A stretch of 64,000 nt of DNA from Paenibacillus flagellatus. Its GTDB lineage: Bacteria > Bacillota > Bacilli > Paenibacillales > NBRC-103111. Both the position numbers and the translations under genes were made by a program. Where the stretch lies: the NCBI RefSeq assembly GCF_003217775.1, contig NZ_QJVJ01000010.1, positions 268,481 to 332,480 of the forward strand, given 5' to 3'. Positions 26,428-35,287 of the stretch are shown piece after piece (position 1 is the stretch's first letter; every line of letters begins with the position of its first letter). The notes below the pieces were generated by a model that saw nothing but the letters and a program-made list of their open reading frames with translations, searched no databases and was not told the origin of the DNA.

Positions 26428-27417
26428 ATGCCGAAAATCGAGGATGTAGCCGAAAGGGCCGGGGTTTCCGTAACCACCGTGTCCCGCGTGCTCAATAACC
26501 GGGGATATATCAGCCAGAAAACGCGGGATAAGGTATATCAGGTGATGAAGGAGCTCAATTACCAGCCGAACGAAATGGCTCGCGCCTTGTTCCGAAGAAA
26601 GTCGAATATGATCGGTCTCATTATACCGGCCATATCGCATCCTTTTTTCAGCGAGTTGGCTTATCATCTGGAGTACTACGCCGATCAAAGAGGATATAAA
26701 TTGCTCTTGTGCAATTCCGATCGCGACGTGGTCAAAGAGCGCGGATATATCGACATGTTAAAGAAGAACCAAGTGGACGCGATTATTATGGGCAGCTCGG
26801 TGTTGGACGTTCAGCATTATCTTCATTTGAACCTGCCGATCGTTTCGTTCGACCGCCCCTTGTCGAACAATATTCCGTTCGTAACGTCCGACAACTTCAT
26901 GGGAGGCAGGCTTGCCGCCCGGTTGTTGATCGAGAAGGGCTGCCGTCAACCGGCATTCGTCTATCGCGGAATCGGCGGACCGCATCATCATGCCTTATTG
27001 GCCAGCGGACGTGCGCAAGGATTCGATCGGGAGTGCAAAGAGGCCGGGCTCGAACCGTTACACTTGCAGCTGGAGCCGAACGATACCGATGAAAGCGGAA
27101 ATAACAAGGAGCTGATTCGCTTCTTTCAAGAACATCCGGAAGTCGACGGGGTATTCGCCAGCAGCGATGTCATTGCCGCCGAGGTCATTCAAGCCTGCCG
27201 CGAGGGGAAGAAAGAAATCCCGGCGGATATAAAAATTGTCGGATACGATGACGTGAGAATCGCATCGCTTGTTTCGCCGCGCCTAAGCACGGTAAAGCAG
27301 CCGATCCGGCAAATGAGCGAACGCACGATCGAATTGATCGCCAAGCAGATCGAGGGGGAGGACGTTCCCATGACGAACACGTTTCCGGTTACGCTGATCG
27401 AACGGGGGACGACCTGA
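26428..27417 (+). CDS. LacI family transcriptional repressor
   Basis: DNA-binding regulator, 329 residues. The N-terminal helix-turn-helix (IEDVAERAGVSVTTVSRVLNNRGYIS) and hinge helix (NEMARALFRRKS) are canonical, with the hinge Leu that pries open a central CG step. A periplasmic-binding-protein-like effector domain follows (MIGLIIPAISHPFFSELAYHLE, IVSFDRPL, VDGVFASSDVIAAE, IKIVGYDDVRIASLVSPRLSTVKQP). The fold and the lone HTH exclude CcpA-specific features as far as can be seen. Its likely targets are the palindromes at 23123-23155 and 27446-27455 on either side of it; the effector is probably a sugar or sugar phosphate from the pathway. Confidence 0.95.
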   Translation: MPKIEDVAERAGVSVTTVSRVLNNRGYISQKTRDKVYQVMKELNYQPNEMARALFRRKSNMIGLIIPAISHPFFSELAYHLEYYADQRGYKLLLCNSDRDVVKERGYIDMLKKNQVDAIIMGSSVLDVQHYLHLNLPIVSFDRPLSNNIPFVTSDNFMGGRLAARLLIEKGCRQPAFVYRGIGGPHHHALLASGRAQGFDRECKEAGLEPLHLQLEPNDTDESGNNKELIRFFQEHPEVDGVFASSDVIAAEVIQACREGKKEIPADIKIVGYDDVRIASLVSPRLSTVKQPIRQMSERTIELIAKQIEGEDVPMTNTFPVTLIERGTT

Positions 27418-27433
27418 TACCTTTTTCTTTTTT

Positions 27434-27462
27434 TTGACTTTCTGTCAACCGGTTGATATACA
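27434..27462 (+). promoter_or_regulatory. LacI-type operator inside a sigma-A promoter
   Basis: TTGACT (27434-27439), a 17-base spacer and TATACA (27457-27462). The palindrome TCAACCGGTTGA (27445-27456) fills the right half of the spacer. It starts the esterase-kinase-phosphorylase-esterase unit and matches the operator of the importer promoter. Confidence 0.8.
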
Positions 27463-27479
27463 AATGGGAGGGACAAGCG

Positions 27480-28412
27480 TTGAACTTCATGAACAGAGTG
27501 GATCCGGAATTAATACAAGGGGCCAAGCTTTTGCCGCCGCTTCATCTGCCCGACGATCTTGCTATGGCGAGACGGCTCGCTTCGCCCCGATCGGAGACGT
27601 CCGAGTCGGTTCATATAACGGAACGAATCATTTTCGGCGGGGATTCCAATGAAATGCTGATCAAGATATACGAGCCGGTTCGGAGAGAGGGAGAAAAGCT
27701 CCCCGCTCTTCTGTGGATCCATGGCGGGGGATACGTTCTGGGTCATCCGAACGGCGAAGATGCGCTCTGCGAAAGCTTTGTCCAGACGGCGAACTGCGTC
27801 GTCCTTTCGCCGGATTATCGTCTAGCTCCCGAGCATCCGTTTCCGGCCGGCATCGAGGATTGCTATGCCGCTTTGGTATGGATGACCCGCGTGGCGGACG
27901 TGTGGAATATCGATTTGTCGCGGATTGCCATCGGCGGAGCGAGCGCCGGCGGAGGCTTGACCGCGGCGTTGGCGATGCTGGCCCGCGACCGTGGGGGCCC
28001 CGCCGTCTGCTTCCAGATGCCGTTGTACCCGATGATCGACGATCGGAATACGACTCCCTCCAGCTATGAAATAACGGATCCTGCGGTTTGGAACAGAGCC
28101 AACAACGAAGCGGCCTGGAAGATGTATCTTGGCGAGCACGCCCGGGGCGACGTTTCCCCCTATGCGGCTCCGAGCCGGGCGAGCAATTTGGCCGGCCTGC
28201 CTCCTGCCTATACGTGCGTGGGCCAGCTTGATCCGTTCCGTGACGAGACAATGGACTATGTGGCTCGACTCGCGCAGGCAGGCGTCGATGTTGAATTTCA
28301 CCTTTACCCCGGATGCTTTCACGGCTTCGAACACGTCGTCCCGGCGGCGGAGATTAGCCGGCGTGCCAAAAACGGTTATGTGTACGCTCTGGCAAGAGCT
28401 TTCAACCGTTGA
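27480..28412 (+). CDS. Alpha/beta hydrolase esterase, hormone-sensitive-lipase (type IV) family
   Basis: A 310-residue cytoplasmic carboxylester hydrolase without signal peptide. It has the oxyanion motif HGGGYVLG (His 81), the nucleophile elbow GGASAGGG (Ser 155), YRLAPEHPFPA typical of the family, and a C-terminal GCFHGFEH with the catalytic His; the acidic residue is probably the Asp in GQLDPFRDE. Such enzymes remove acetyl or short acyl groups. The start is TTG 27480, 7 bases after gggaggga; ATG 27489 is an alternative. First gene behind the second operator. Its position with a kinase and a sucrose-type phosphorylase suggests de-acylation of an imported sugar ester (inference). Confidence 0.9.
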   Translation: MNFMNRVDPELIQGAKLLPPLHLPDDLAMARRLASPRSETSESVHITERIIFGGDSNEMLIKIYEPVRREGEKLPALLWIHGGGYVLGHPNGEDALCESFVQTANCVVLSPDYRLAPEHPFPAGIEDCYAALVWMTRVADVWNIDLSRIAIGGASAGGGLTAALAMLARDRGGPAVCFQMPLYPMIDDRNTTPSSYEITDPAVWNRANNEAAWKMYLGEHARGDVSPYAAPSRASNLAGLPPAYTCVGQLDPFRDETMDYVARLAQAGVDVEFHLYPGCFHGFEHVVPAAEISRRAKNGYVYALARAFNR

Positions 28413-28525
28413 TTTCACACGTTTGCCATCGGCCTGCTTTTTGAAAATTTAGCACGGATTTTTTGAAGCGTTCCCATTGCGGTCGCCGTACAATAGGTTT
28501 ATTCGCGGGCAGAGGGGGTGAACGA

Positions 28526-29482
28526 GTGTTTGATCTGGACGACGCCATAAGGATGGAAGATAAACCGAACGACCTGCTGACGATCGGCGAATTGCTCGTT
28601 GACATGATTTCCGACGATTACGACGATGCTTTCGAATGCGACGGATATACCAAATTTTTTGGAGGCTCTCCCTCCAATATTGCCATCAACGTCAAAAGGC
28701 TCGGCATTCGCTCCCATATCGCCGCAGCCGTAGGCGAGGACGGGTTGGGGACCTTTCTGGTGAACCGGCTGCGAATGGCGGGTATGGGTACGGACGGGAT
28801 ACAGCGAATCGACGAACCGACCAGTATGGTCGTTGTAACGAAAAGCAAAGCAACGCCCATTCCCGTCTTTTATCGGGGGGCGGACTACCAGTTGGTTTAC
28901 AACCAATCGCTGGACCGCGTCTTGAAGAACTCCAAGGCGGTTCACTTTTCGTGCTGGCCGATCTCGAGAGTCCCGTCCCGCCGCGCGGTCGAACGGGCGA
29001 TCGAAGAAGCGAGGGAACACGGATTGCTGATCGGCTTCGACCCCAATTACCATCGCATGATTTGGCAGCGGGACGAAGATGGCGTTGCGTATGTCAAATC
29101 CGTAATCTCGAAGGTCGATATCGTCAAGCCGTCGGAGGACGACGCCGAACGGCTTTTCGGACCGGATTCGCCTATCCTTCAAGTCGAGAAGTTTCTGGAG
29201 CTGGGCGCCAAGCTGGTTATTATGACCTTGGGCAAGGATGGGGCCATCGTGTCCAACGGAAGGGAAACCGTTTCGTTCAGCTCGCTGGCAACGGAAATCG
29301 AAGATACGACAGGTGCCGGCGATGCGTTCTGGTCCGGCTTCTACGCCGCTCTCGTCAAAGGGTATACCATCAAGGAGGCGTTGCGGCTCGGCTTTGCCGT
29401 CAGCGCCTATAAATTGAAATATAGGGGCGCGGTAGTGAATTTGCCCGGCTTGGAGGCAATCCAAGAACAATTCGGCCTGTAA
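28526..29482 (+). CDS. PfkB family sugar kinase (fructokinase-like)
   Basis: ATP-dependent ribokinase-fold kinase, 318 residues. Both PfkB signatures are present: FFGGSPSNIAINVKRLG near the N-terminus and DTTGAGDAFWSGF with the catalytic Asp near 266. The resemblance is to fructokinase and to IolC-like kinases; the substrate cannot be fixed from sequence. In this operon it could phosphorylate fructose released by phosphorolysis, or C6 of the fructosyl unit of sucrose before phosphorolysis. The start is GTG 28526, 6 bases after gaggggg; the frame is open to 28463 without a ribosome binding site. Ends 19 bases before the phosphorylase gene. Confidence 0.9.
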   Translation: MFDLDDAIRMEDKPNDLLTIGELLVDMISDDYDDAFECDGYTKFFGGSPSNIAINVKRLGIRSHIAAAVGEDGLGTFLVNRLRMAGMGTDGIQRIDEPTSMVVVTKSKATPIPVFYRGADYQLVYNQSLDRVLKNSKAVHFSCWPISRVPSRRAVERAIEEAREHGLLIGFDPNYHRMIWQRDEDGVAYVKSVISKVDIVKPSEDDAERLFGPDSPILQVEKFLELGAKLVIMTLGKDGAIVSNGRETVSFSSLATEIEDTTGAGDAFWSGFYAALVKGYTIKEALRLGFAVSAYKLKYRGAVVNLPGLEAIQEQFGL

Positions 29483-29501
29483 GGGGTCAGGAGGCTTACG
29501 A

Positions 29502-30971
29502 ATGACGCTGAAAAATCAAGTGCAGCTGATCACCTACCCCGATTCCATGGGGGGAGATTTAAAAGCGCTGCACCGGGTTCTTCTGGACCATTTCTCGGAT
29601 ATATGTACAGGGGGCGTGCATATCCTTCCTCCGTTTCCGTCTTCCGGAGATCGCGGGTTCGCTCCGCTGACCTACCTGGAGGTCGATCCGGGGTTCGGCT
29701 CCTGGGACGATATCCGGGCGATCGGGGAACGTTTCGACATTTTGATCGATTTGATGGTCAATCATATTTCAAGGCAATCGCCCTACTTTGAGGATTTCCT
29801 CGCCAAGGGACGGTCGTCCGCTTATGCCGATTTGTTTTTGTCGCTGGATAAAATCTGGGAGGGCGGAGAGCCGGTTCAGGCGGATATCGACAACATGTTT
29901 TTGCGCCGTCCGCGGCCGTATTCCACCTATCCGACCGGCGAAGCCGGGGAGGAAATCAAAGTCTGGACGACGTTCGGCAAAACGGACCCTTCCGAGCAAA
30001 TCGATTTGGATATCCGCTCGCAGCGGACGAAACAGCTGTTAACCGAGTTCTTTACTCATTTTAAAAAACAAAACATTAAGATCGTCAGGCTGGATGCAGT
30101 CGGCTATGTCATCAAAAAACGGGGGACAAGCTGCTTCTTCGTGGAGCCGGACATCTACGCGTTTCTCGATTGGGTGAAGGAAATGGCGGATTCTCTGGGG
30201 ATCGAGCTGCTGCCGGAAGTGCACGCCCATCACAGCACCCAGTTCAAATTAGCGGAGCACGGGTATTGGATTTACGATTTCATCCTGCCGTACCGGGTGC
30301 TCGAAGCGCTGCTTCGCCGCTCCAGCCGAGAGCTGTACCGTTACTTGAACGTTCGTCCGCCCAAGCAGTTCACGATGCTGGATTGCCATGACGGCATTCC
30401 CGTCAAACCGGACCTGGACGGTCTCATCGACACCCGGGAAGCGAAGGAATTGGTCGATCTGTGCGTGGAAAGGGGCGCGAACCTCAGCTTCATCGTATCG
30501 GATAAGCATAAAGCGGAGGACGGTTTCGACGTTCATCAAATTCGCTGCTCTTATTACAGCATGCTTAATGGCGATGATGATGCGTATTTGGCGGCCAGAG
30601 CGATTCAATTTTTCGTGCCGGGCATTCCCCAGGTTTACTACGTAGGCTTGCTTGCCGGCGAGAACGACTTCGCGCGCGTAGAGGAGACCGGAGAAGGGCG
30701 TGAAATAAACCGCCACAATTACAGCTTGGCGGAAATCGAACAAGCTCTTGAAAAGAAGGTCGTCCAGCGGCTGCTCAAGCTGATTCGCTTTCGGAATACG
30801 TACGATGCCTTCAACGGCGAGTTCCGTATGCTTCCATCGGCGGACGACGAGGTGCGGCTCTCCTGGCATAAAGAGAAGACGAGCTGCGATTTGCGGGTAG
30901 ACTTGAAAACGTATCGAGCGGTCATTCAATACGTTGACGAAAAAAACGGCACAATCGAGTATACGGTTTAA
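29502..30971 (+). CDS. GH13_18 sucrose 6F-phosphate phosphorylase-like enzyme
   Basis: Retaining phosphorylase that splits a glucosyl-fructoside with phosphate to glucose 1-phosphate and a fructose product. It has 489 residues and no signal peptide. The expected triad is visible: nucleophile Asp 198 in RLDAVGY, acid/base Glu 239 in LLPEVHAHH, and Asp 297 in LDCHDGIP. Acceptor-loop segments GKTDPSEQIDLD and RGANLSFIVSDKHKAEDGFDVHQI, and PPFPSSGDRGFAPLTYLEVDP, resemble the Thermoanaerobacterium enzyme known to prefer sucrose 6F-phosphate rather than the Bifidobacterium sucrose phosphorylase (comparison from memory). The phosphorylated substrate would fit with the kinase gene next door, since the importer is not a phosphotransferase system. 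A glucosylglycerate or plain sucrose specificity is possible. Confidence 0.88.
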   Translation: MTLKNQVQLITYPDSMGGDLKALHRVLLDHFSDICTGGVHILPPFPSSGDRGFAPLTYLEVDPGFGSWDDIRAIGERFDILIDLMVNHISRQSPYFEDFLAKGRSSAYADLFLSLDKIWEGGEPVQADIDNMFLRRPRPYSTYPTGEAGEEIKVWTTFGKTDPSEQIDLDIRSQRTKQLLTEFFTHFKKQNIKIVRLDAVGYVIKKRGTSCFFVEPDIYAFLDWVKEMADSLGIELLPEVHAHHSTQFKLAEHGYWIYDFILPYRVLEALLRRSSRELYRYLNVRPPKQFTMLDCHDGIPVKPDLDGLIDTREAKELVDLCVERGANLSFIVSDKHKAEDGFDVHQIRCSYYSMLNGDDDAYLAARAIQFFVPGIPQVYYVGLLAGENDFARVEETGEGREINRHNYSLAEIEQALEKKVVQRLLKLIRFRNTYDAFNGEFRMLPSADDEVRLSWHKEKTSCDLRVDLKTYRAVIQYVDEKNGTIEYTV

Positions 30972-30998
30972 TTATTCCTTTCAAAGGGGCATGAGCGC

Positions 30999-31805
30999 AT
31001 GGCAACCCTGCAAGCGAGCTTTTTCTCGAAATCGATGAGAAGGGAAGTAACGTTTCACGCGCTGATTCCGGTGGACCGTCCGGAAATTCCGGGAATGCCG
31101 CCGGTGGAAGCCCGACCGATGAAGGCGTTGTACCTGCTGAACGGGTATTCGGGAAGCTGCTCGGATTGGATCACGTTCTCGCGTATCCGGGAGCTGTCGG
31201 ACAGAGGCAACGTCGCCGTCTTCATGCCTTCCGGAGAAAATCATTTTTACGTGGACGATGAGGACAAAGGAGAGCTGCACGGAGAATATGTGGGCAATGA
31301 GCTGGTGTCGTTTACACGAAACCTGTTTCCGCTCAGCTCCGACAGAGAGGATACGATGATCGGCGGCTTGTCCATGGGCGGCTATGGCGCGATTCGGAAC
31401 GGGCTGAAATATGCGCATCACTTCGGCCGGATCTTGGCCTTGTCGTCCGCGCTGCTTCCCTACAGGATCGCGAACGCCCCTCCGGATTATCAGGACGGCG
31501 TGGCCGGCTACAATTATTTTAAGAGAGTGTTTGGCGATTTGGACCGCCTCCTCGGGAGCGACAAAGATCCGGAGGCGCTTGTCATGCGCTTGAAGGAAAC
31601 AAACGCCGACATGCCGCAGATTTATATGGCTTGCGGCACGGAGGACTTCTTGCTCGACGTGAACCGGCGGTTCCATGAATTTCTGAATCGGGAGAATATC
31701 GTCCACACGTACAAGGAAAGCGCGGGCGCCCATACCTGGGAGTTCTGGAACGGCTCCATCGGCCCGGCTTTGCAATGGGCTCTGGGAGACCGGGTCTCCG
31801 TATAA
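30999..31805 (+). CDS. EstA-type acyl esterase (CE1 / esterase D fold)
   Basis: Cytoplasmic serine esterase of 268 residues, related to the tributyrin/acetyl esterase EstA of streptococci and to feruloyl esterases. It begins with the family pattern MATLQASFFSKSMRREVTF. The triad is readable: Ser 125 in GGLSMGGYG, Asp 216 in CGTEDFLL and His 245 in GAHTWEFW. It follows the phosphorylase by 27 bases with the ribosome binding site caaagggg and is the last gene of the operator-controlled unit. It is a different family from the esterase at the start of the operon, so the operon encodes two separate ester-cleaving activities. Confidence 0.9.
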   Translation: MATLQASFFSKSMRREVTFHALIPVDRPEIPGMPPVEARPMKALYLLNGYSGSCSDWITFSRIRELSDRGNVAVFMPSGENHFYVDDEDKGELHGEYVGNELVSFTRNLFPLSSDREDTMIGGLSMGGYGAIRNGLKYAHHFGRILALSSALLPYRIANAPPDYQDGVAGYNYFKRVFGDLDRLLGSDKDPEALVMRLKETNADMPQIYMACGTEDFLLDVNRRFHEFLNRENIVHTYKESAGAHTWEFWNGSIGPALQWALGDRVSV

Positions 31806-31918
31806 GCGGCGAAGGTCGCGACCGGCGTTTGCACCTTCCTTTATTTGGTATTATTCATCGGGTTTACTCGGAATTATAATGGAGGAGGACGCGTGATGGA
31901 AGGAGAGCGCACGATATC

Positions 31919-33658
31919 GTGAAGAATAGCATCGTTTACAAGTTTTCGGCTGCGCTGACCGTTATTCTTGGCATTCTGTTTACCGTCCTCCTCCTGAGCA
32001 ACCTTTATTCGCTGGAGGTCGTTCGGAATCAATCGCTGAGCAATTCCCGGAATACGTTATCGATCTATGTCGGGAACATCCATAGCATGCTGAACATCTA
32101 CTCCAAAGACTTGATGGAAGTGTTCGAAACGAATATCGATGCCGCAATGGACGATTGGACCGCCGGCGATAGCGGCCGGTATTTCAAATCGGTTCAGCTG
32201 AGGAATGCGTTAAAAACCAAAACGTCCGGCAGCTTTTCCAGCGACGGCATGTTTATTAAACTCCCTGATAACAGGGAGTTTATTGTGCAATTCGGAAGCC
32301 GCGTTTCTTCCAAAGAAAAATTGCCGCTCAACGATTTTATGATCAAGCACGATTTCAAACCGAAGCCGGACGGAAACACGGATGAATGGACCCATTTCGA
32401 AATTCATGGAGCGCATTACTTATTCAAATACATGACGTATTCGGACATCAGCTTCGGAACGTTCGTTAAAGCGGATACCTTGCTGTCCATCGTGAAGGGG
32501 GAGGGGGCCGATAACGACCGTTATGTCATAAGCGACAGATCCGGCGCCGTTCTTGCCTCAACGAATGACGACCTGAACAAGGGTACTGACGATTTAACGA
32601 TGGACGGTTTAATGAAGCGGTACGAGAAGACCCATCTGTTTATCTCGCAGCCGATTGGCGAATTCGGTCAAATGACGAAAATAGTGGCCAAACAAAGCGT
32701 ATTCTCGGGGCTGAAGCTGATCCAGTGGATCATTATTGCCCTCGGGATTGTTTCCGTCGTCGTCGTTCCACTCGTATTGCGAACACTGGCGAGAGGGATC
32801 GTCAGACCGGTTCTCGAGCTGGTGAAAGCGGCCAAAGAAGTCGAGAACGGCCAACGCGAGTTTCCCATTCCCCATGGGCGTTATTCCATGGAATTTACGA
32901 AATTATTTCATTCGTTTCACTCCATGGTACGCGAAATTACCGATTTGAAGATCCATACCTATGAAGAGAAAATCGAAAGAAGCCGCGCGGAATTGAAATA
33001 TTTGCAAATGCAGATCCGGCCTCATTTTTTTCTGAACGCGATTTCGACCATCTCCAGCTTGACGTATCAGAACAAAAACGAGGAAATCCGGCAGCTCATT
33101 CTTCATTTGTCCGAGCATCTGAGATACAGGTTCAAAGGCGGATTGATCCTGGTCCCGATCCATGAGGAAATCAAGCATGTGGAGCATTATATTCGGATGC
33201 AGGAGATCCGTTATCCCGACCAAATCTTTTACATGACCGACATCGATTCCGACGCGGGGCAAGTCCCCATACCGCAATTTTTGCTCCAGACGTTCGTCGA
33301 AAACATTTTCAAGCATGCGATGATCTACGGGAAGATGCTTTCGATCTTTATAAGGGCGAGCAAGGACACGATGGAGGACAAGCCATGCGTCAAAATCGTC
33401 ATTGAAGACAACGGGGAGGGCTTCCCGCCGCATGTCTGGAAGACCGCCGAAGCACCGGCACACGATCCGATCGAGAGAGGCGATCGGGTGGGGATCGCGA
33501 ACATACGCAAAACGCTTCAACTGCTTTATAAAAGGGACGACCTGCTGACGTTATCGAACGCGGAGCCGTCCGGCGCCAAGATCGAACTTCGGGTGCCGGT
33601 CCCGGAAACGCGCGAACTCGCACCGAAGGGGGAGCGACATGCGCTGCATGTTGATTGA
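31919..33658 (+). CDS. YesM-type sensor histidine kinase
   Basis: Membrane sensor kinase of 579 residues that opens the second importer module. It has a helix at about 10-30, an extracellular region of about 230 residues, a second helix (IIIALGIVSVVVVPLVLRTLA), a HAMP domain, a His_kinase box LQMQIRPHFFLNAISTISSL, and HATPase motifs QTFVENIFKHAM and IEDNGEGFPP. The start is GTG 31919, 11 bases after aaggagag. A TATAAT (31875-31880) without a clear -35 precedes it. It overlaps the regulator gene by 20 bases. Confidence 0.94.
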   Translation: MKNSIVYKFSAALTVILGILFTVLLLSNLYSLEVVRNQSLSNSRNTLSIYVGNIHSMLNIYSKDLMEVFETNIDAAMDDWTAGDSGRYFKSVQLRNALKTKTSGSFSSDGMFIKLPDNREFIVQFGSRVSSKEKLPLNDFMIKHDFKPKPDGNTDEWTHFEIHGAHYLFKYMTYSDISFGTFVKADTLLSIVKGEGADNDRYVISDRSGAVLASTNDDLNKGTDDLTMDGLMKRYEKTHLFISQPIGEFGQMTKIVAKQSVFSGLKLIQWIIIALGIVSVVVVPLVLRTLARGIVRPVLELVKAAKEVENGQREFPIPHGRYSMEFTKLFHSFHSMVREITDLKIHTYEEKIERSRAELKYLQMQIRPHFFLNAISTISSLTYQNKNEEIRQLILHLSEHLRYRFKGGLILVPIHEEIKHVEHYIRMQEIRYPDQIFYMTDIDSDAGQVPIPQFLLQTFVENIFKHAMIYGKMLSIFIRASKDTMEDKPCVKIVIEDNGEGFPPHVWKTAEAPAHDPIERGDRVGIANIRKTLQLLYKRDDLLTLSNAEPSGAKIELRVPVPETRELAPKGERHALHVD

Positions 33659-35225
33659 CGACGATATACCGACCGTCGAGGTTCTTCGCGATATGCTGGA
33701 CTGGCACAAACTCGGTATCGTGCAAGTCGTGACGGCCCACAATATCCAAGATGCGAAATCGGGGTTCGAATCGGGTGTGCCCGACCTGATCATTTGCGAC
33801 ATCGAAATGCCCCGTGGCTCCGGTTTGGAGATGATCCAGTGGGTCCGGGACAATCGATACGACTGCGCTTTCATTTTCTTCACCTGCCACGAAAGCTTCG
33901 AATTCGCTTCGACAGCCATTTCCTACAACGCCGATTCGTATGTGGTGAAGCCGTTCGACCAACAAAAGCTGGAGGCCGTATTGCTCAAAGCGGTCGAGAC
34001 GATCAAGCAAAAGAGGCTGCTCGGCGAATACAGCAGGCTTGGCGAGGCCTGGCTGAAAAATAAAGATTTGGTGGAGAAGAGCTTCTGGAGAGACGTATTG
34101 TTCGCGATTATTCCGCCTAGGCCGGATTTGATTCAAGTGGAGATCCGCAAGAGGGAATTGTCGCTCGCCGCGGACGGCCGGTACGTATTATTTCTTGTCA
34201 GCGTCACGAAGACCGAAATCGAGACGGAATGGGAGGACAGCACGTTTCAGTACGCACTGAGCAATTTGAGCTCGGAAGCCTTGTTCAAGCGTCCGAATCA
34301 TGACCGGGTGATGGCTTATCAAACGGACGATCATTATTATCATGCCGTTATTCTGGACGGAGACGCCGATCCCGACAGCTTGAAAGCCGATGGAGAGCGG
34401 CTTATCCGGCTGTGCAGGCAATATTTGAAATGCGTTGCTACCTGCTATATCAGCGAGGAAATGGCGATCTCCAAGCTGGCGAACGCCAAAACGGAATTGG
34501 AGCGGTTGGACGAATCGAATCTCATTTTCAGAGGGACCCTTCATTTCCGCAAGGACGCGTTCCGGTACGATACGAACGATCCCTATATGCTCGATATCGA
34601 TCTGTTTACGACGTTATTTGTCCAGAAGGAGAACGTACAAATCGTAAACCGGTTGAAAAAGGAGCTGGAGGCGCTTGCGAACCAAAACAAACTGGACCCG
34701 CAAACCCTTTACTCGATTCGTCAAGATTTTCACCAGGTGGTGTACGCGCTTCTCGCCAGAAACAATATCCAGGCGCACCGGCTTTTCGAAGAGGAGGTCG
34801 CCAAGCGCCTCTTTCAAAAATCCGATAACAGCGTCTTCGACTTCATGAAGTGGGCGCATTTCATAACGGAGAAAACCATTGCCACCATCGACGAAACGAG
34901 GCAATCCGAAGGAGTCGTCGAACGAGTCAAACGGTTTATCCACGAGAACTACAATCGGGACCTGAACCGCGATGATGTTGCGGCTACCGTATTTTTGACG
35001 CCGGATTATTTGGCCAAGACGTTCAAGTCGGAAACGGGCCGCACCATCAAGGAATACTTGAACGAATATCGGATTAAGGTCGCCAAGCGGATGCTGGTCG
35101 AAAGTACGGCGAGCATCGGATATATCGCGATGGACACCGGTTTCGACTCGATCTCTTACTTCTCGACGGTGTTCAAGAAGGTGACGGGAGAAACGCCGAA
35201 CGCCTACCGTGAAAAGCATAGCTGA
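33639..35225 (+). CDS. YesN-type response regulator with AraC domain
   Basis: Transcription regulator of 528 residues with the full YesN layout. The receiver domain (1-125) has IDDD, phospho-acceptor Asp in LIICDIEMPRGSG and Lys in VVKPFDQ. A middle region of about 290 residues has no recognised signature. The AraC helix-turn-helix domain is at about 425-526 (RDDVAATVFLTPDYLAKTFKSETG, IGYIAMDTGFDSISYFSTVFKKVTGETPNAYR). It is about twice as long as the regulator of the first module. It is expected to activate the downstream lipoprotein-permease genes. Confidence 0.94.
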   Translation: MRCMLIDDDIPTVEVLRDMLDWHKLGIVQVVTAHNIQDAKSGFESGVPDLIICDIEMPRGSGLEMIQWVRDNRYDCAFIFFTCHESFEFASTAISYNADSYVVKPFDQQKLEAVLLKAVETIKQKRLLGEYSRLGEAWLKNKDLVEKSFWRDVLFAIIPPRPDLIQVEIRKRELSLAADGRYVLFLVSVTKTEIETEWEDSTFQYALSNLSSEALFKRPNHDRVMAYQTDDHYYHAVILDGDADPDSLKADGERLIRLCRQYLKCVATCYISEEMAISKLANAKTELERLDESNLIFRGTLHFRKDAFRYDTNDPYMLDIDLFTTLFVQKENVQIVNRLKKELEALANQNKLDPQTLYSIRQDFHQVVYALLARNNIQAHRLFEEEVAKRLFQKSDNSVFDFMKWAHFITEKTIATIDETRQSEGVVERVKRFIHENYNRDLNRDDVAATVFLTPDYLAKTFKSETGRTIKEYLNEYRIKVAKRMLVESTASIGYIAMDTGFDSISYFSTVFKKVTGETPNAYREKHS

Positions 35226-35252
35226 TTACGCCCTGTACGGCAGATCGCGAAT

Positions 35253-35287
35253 GAAAACTCTACTTCCCGAACGGAGGTGGAGTTTTC
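35253..35287 (+). other. Long RNA hairpin after the regulator gene
   Basis: gaaaactctacttcc pairs with ggaggtggagttttc over 15 base pairs including two G-U pairs, with a cgaac loop and no T run. It may be a transcript-end or stability element separating the regulator from the transporter genes. Confidence 0.5.
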
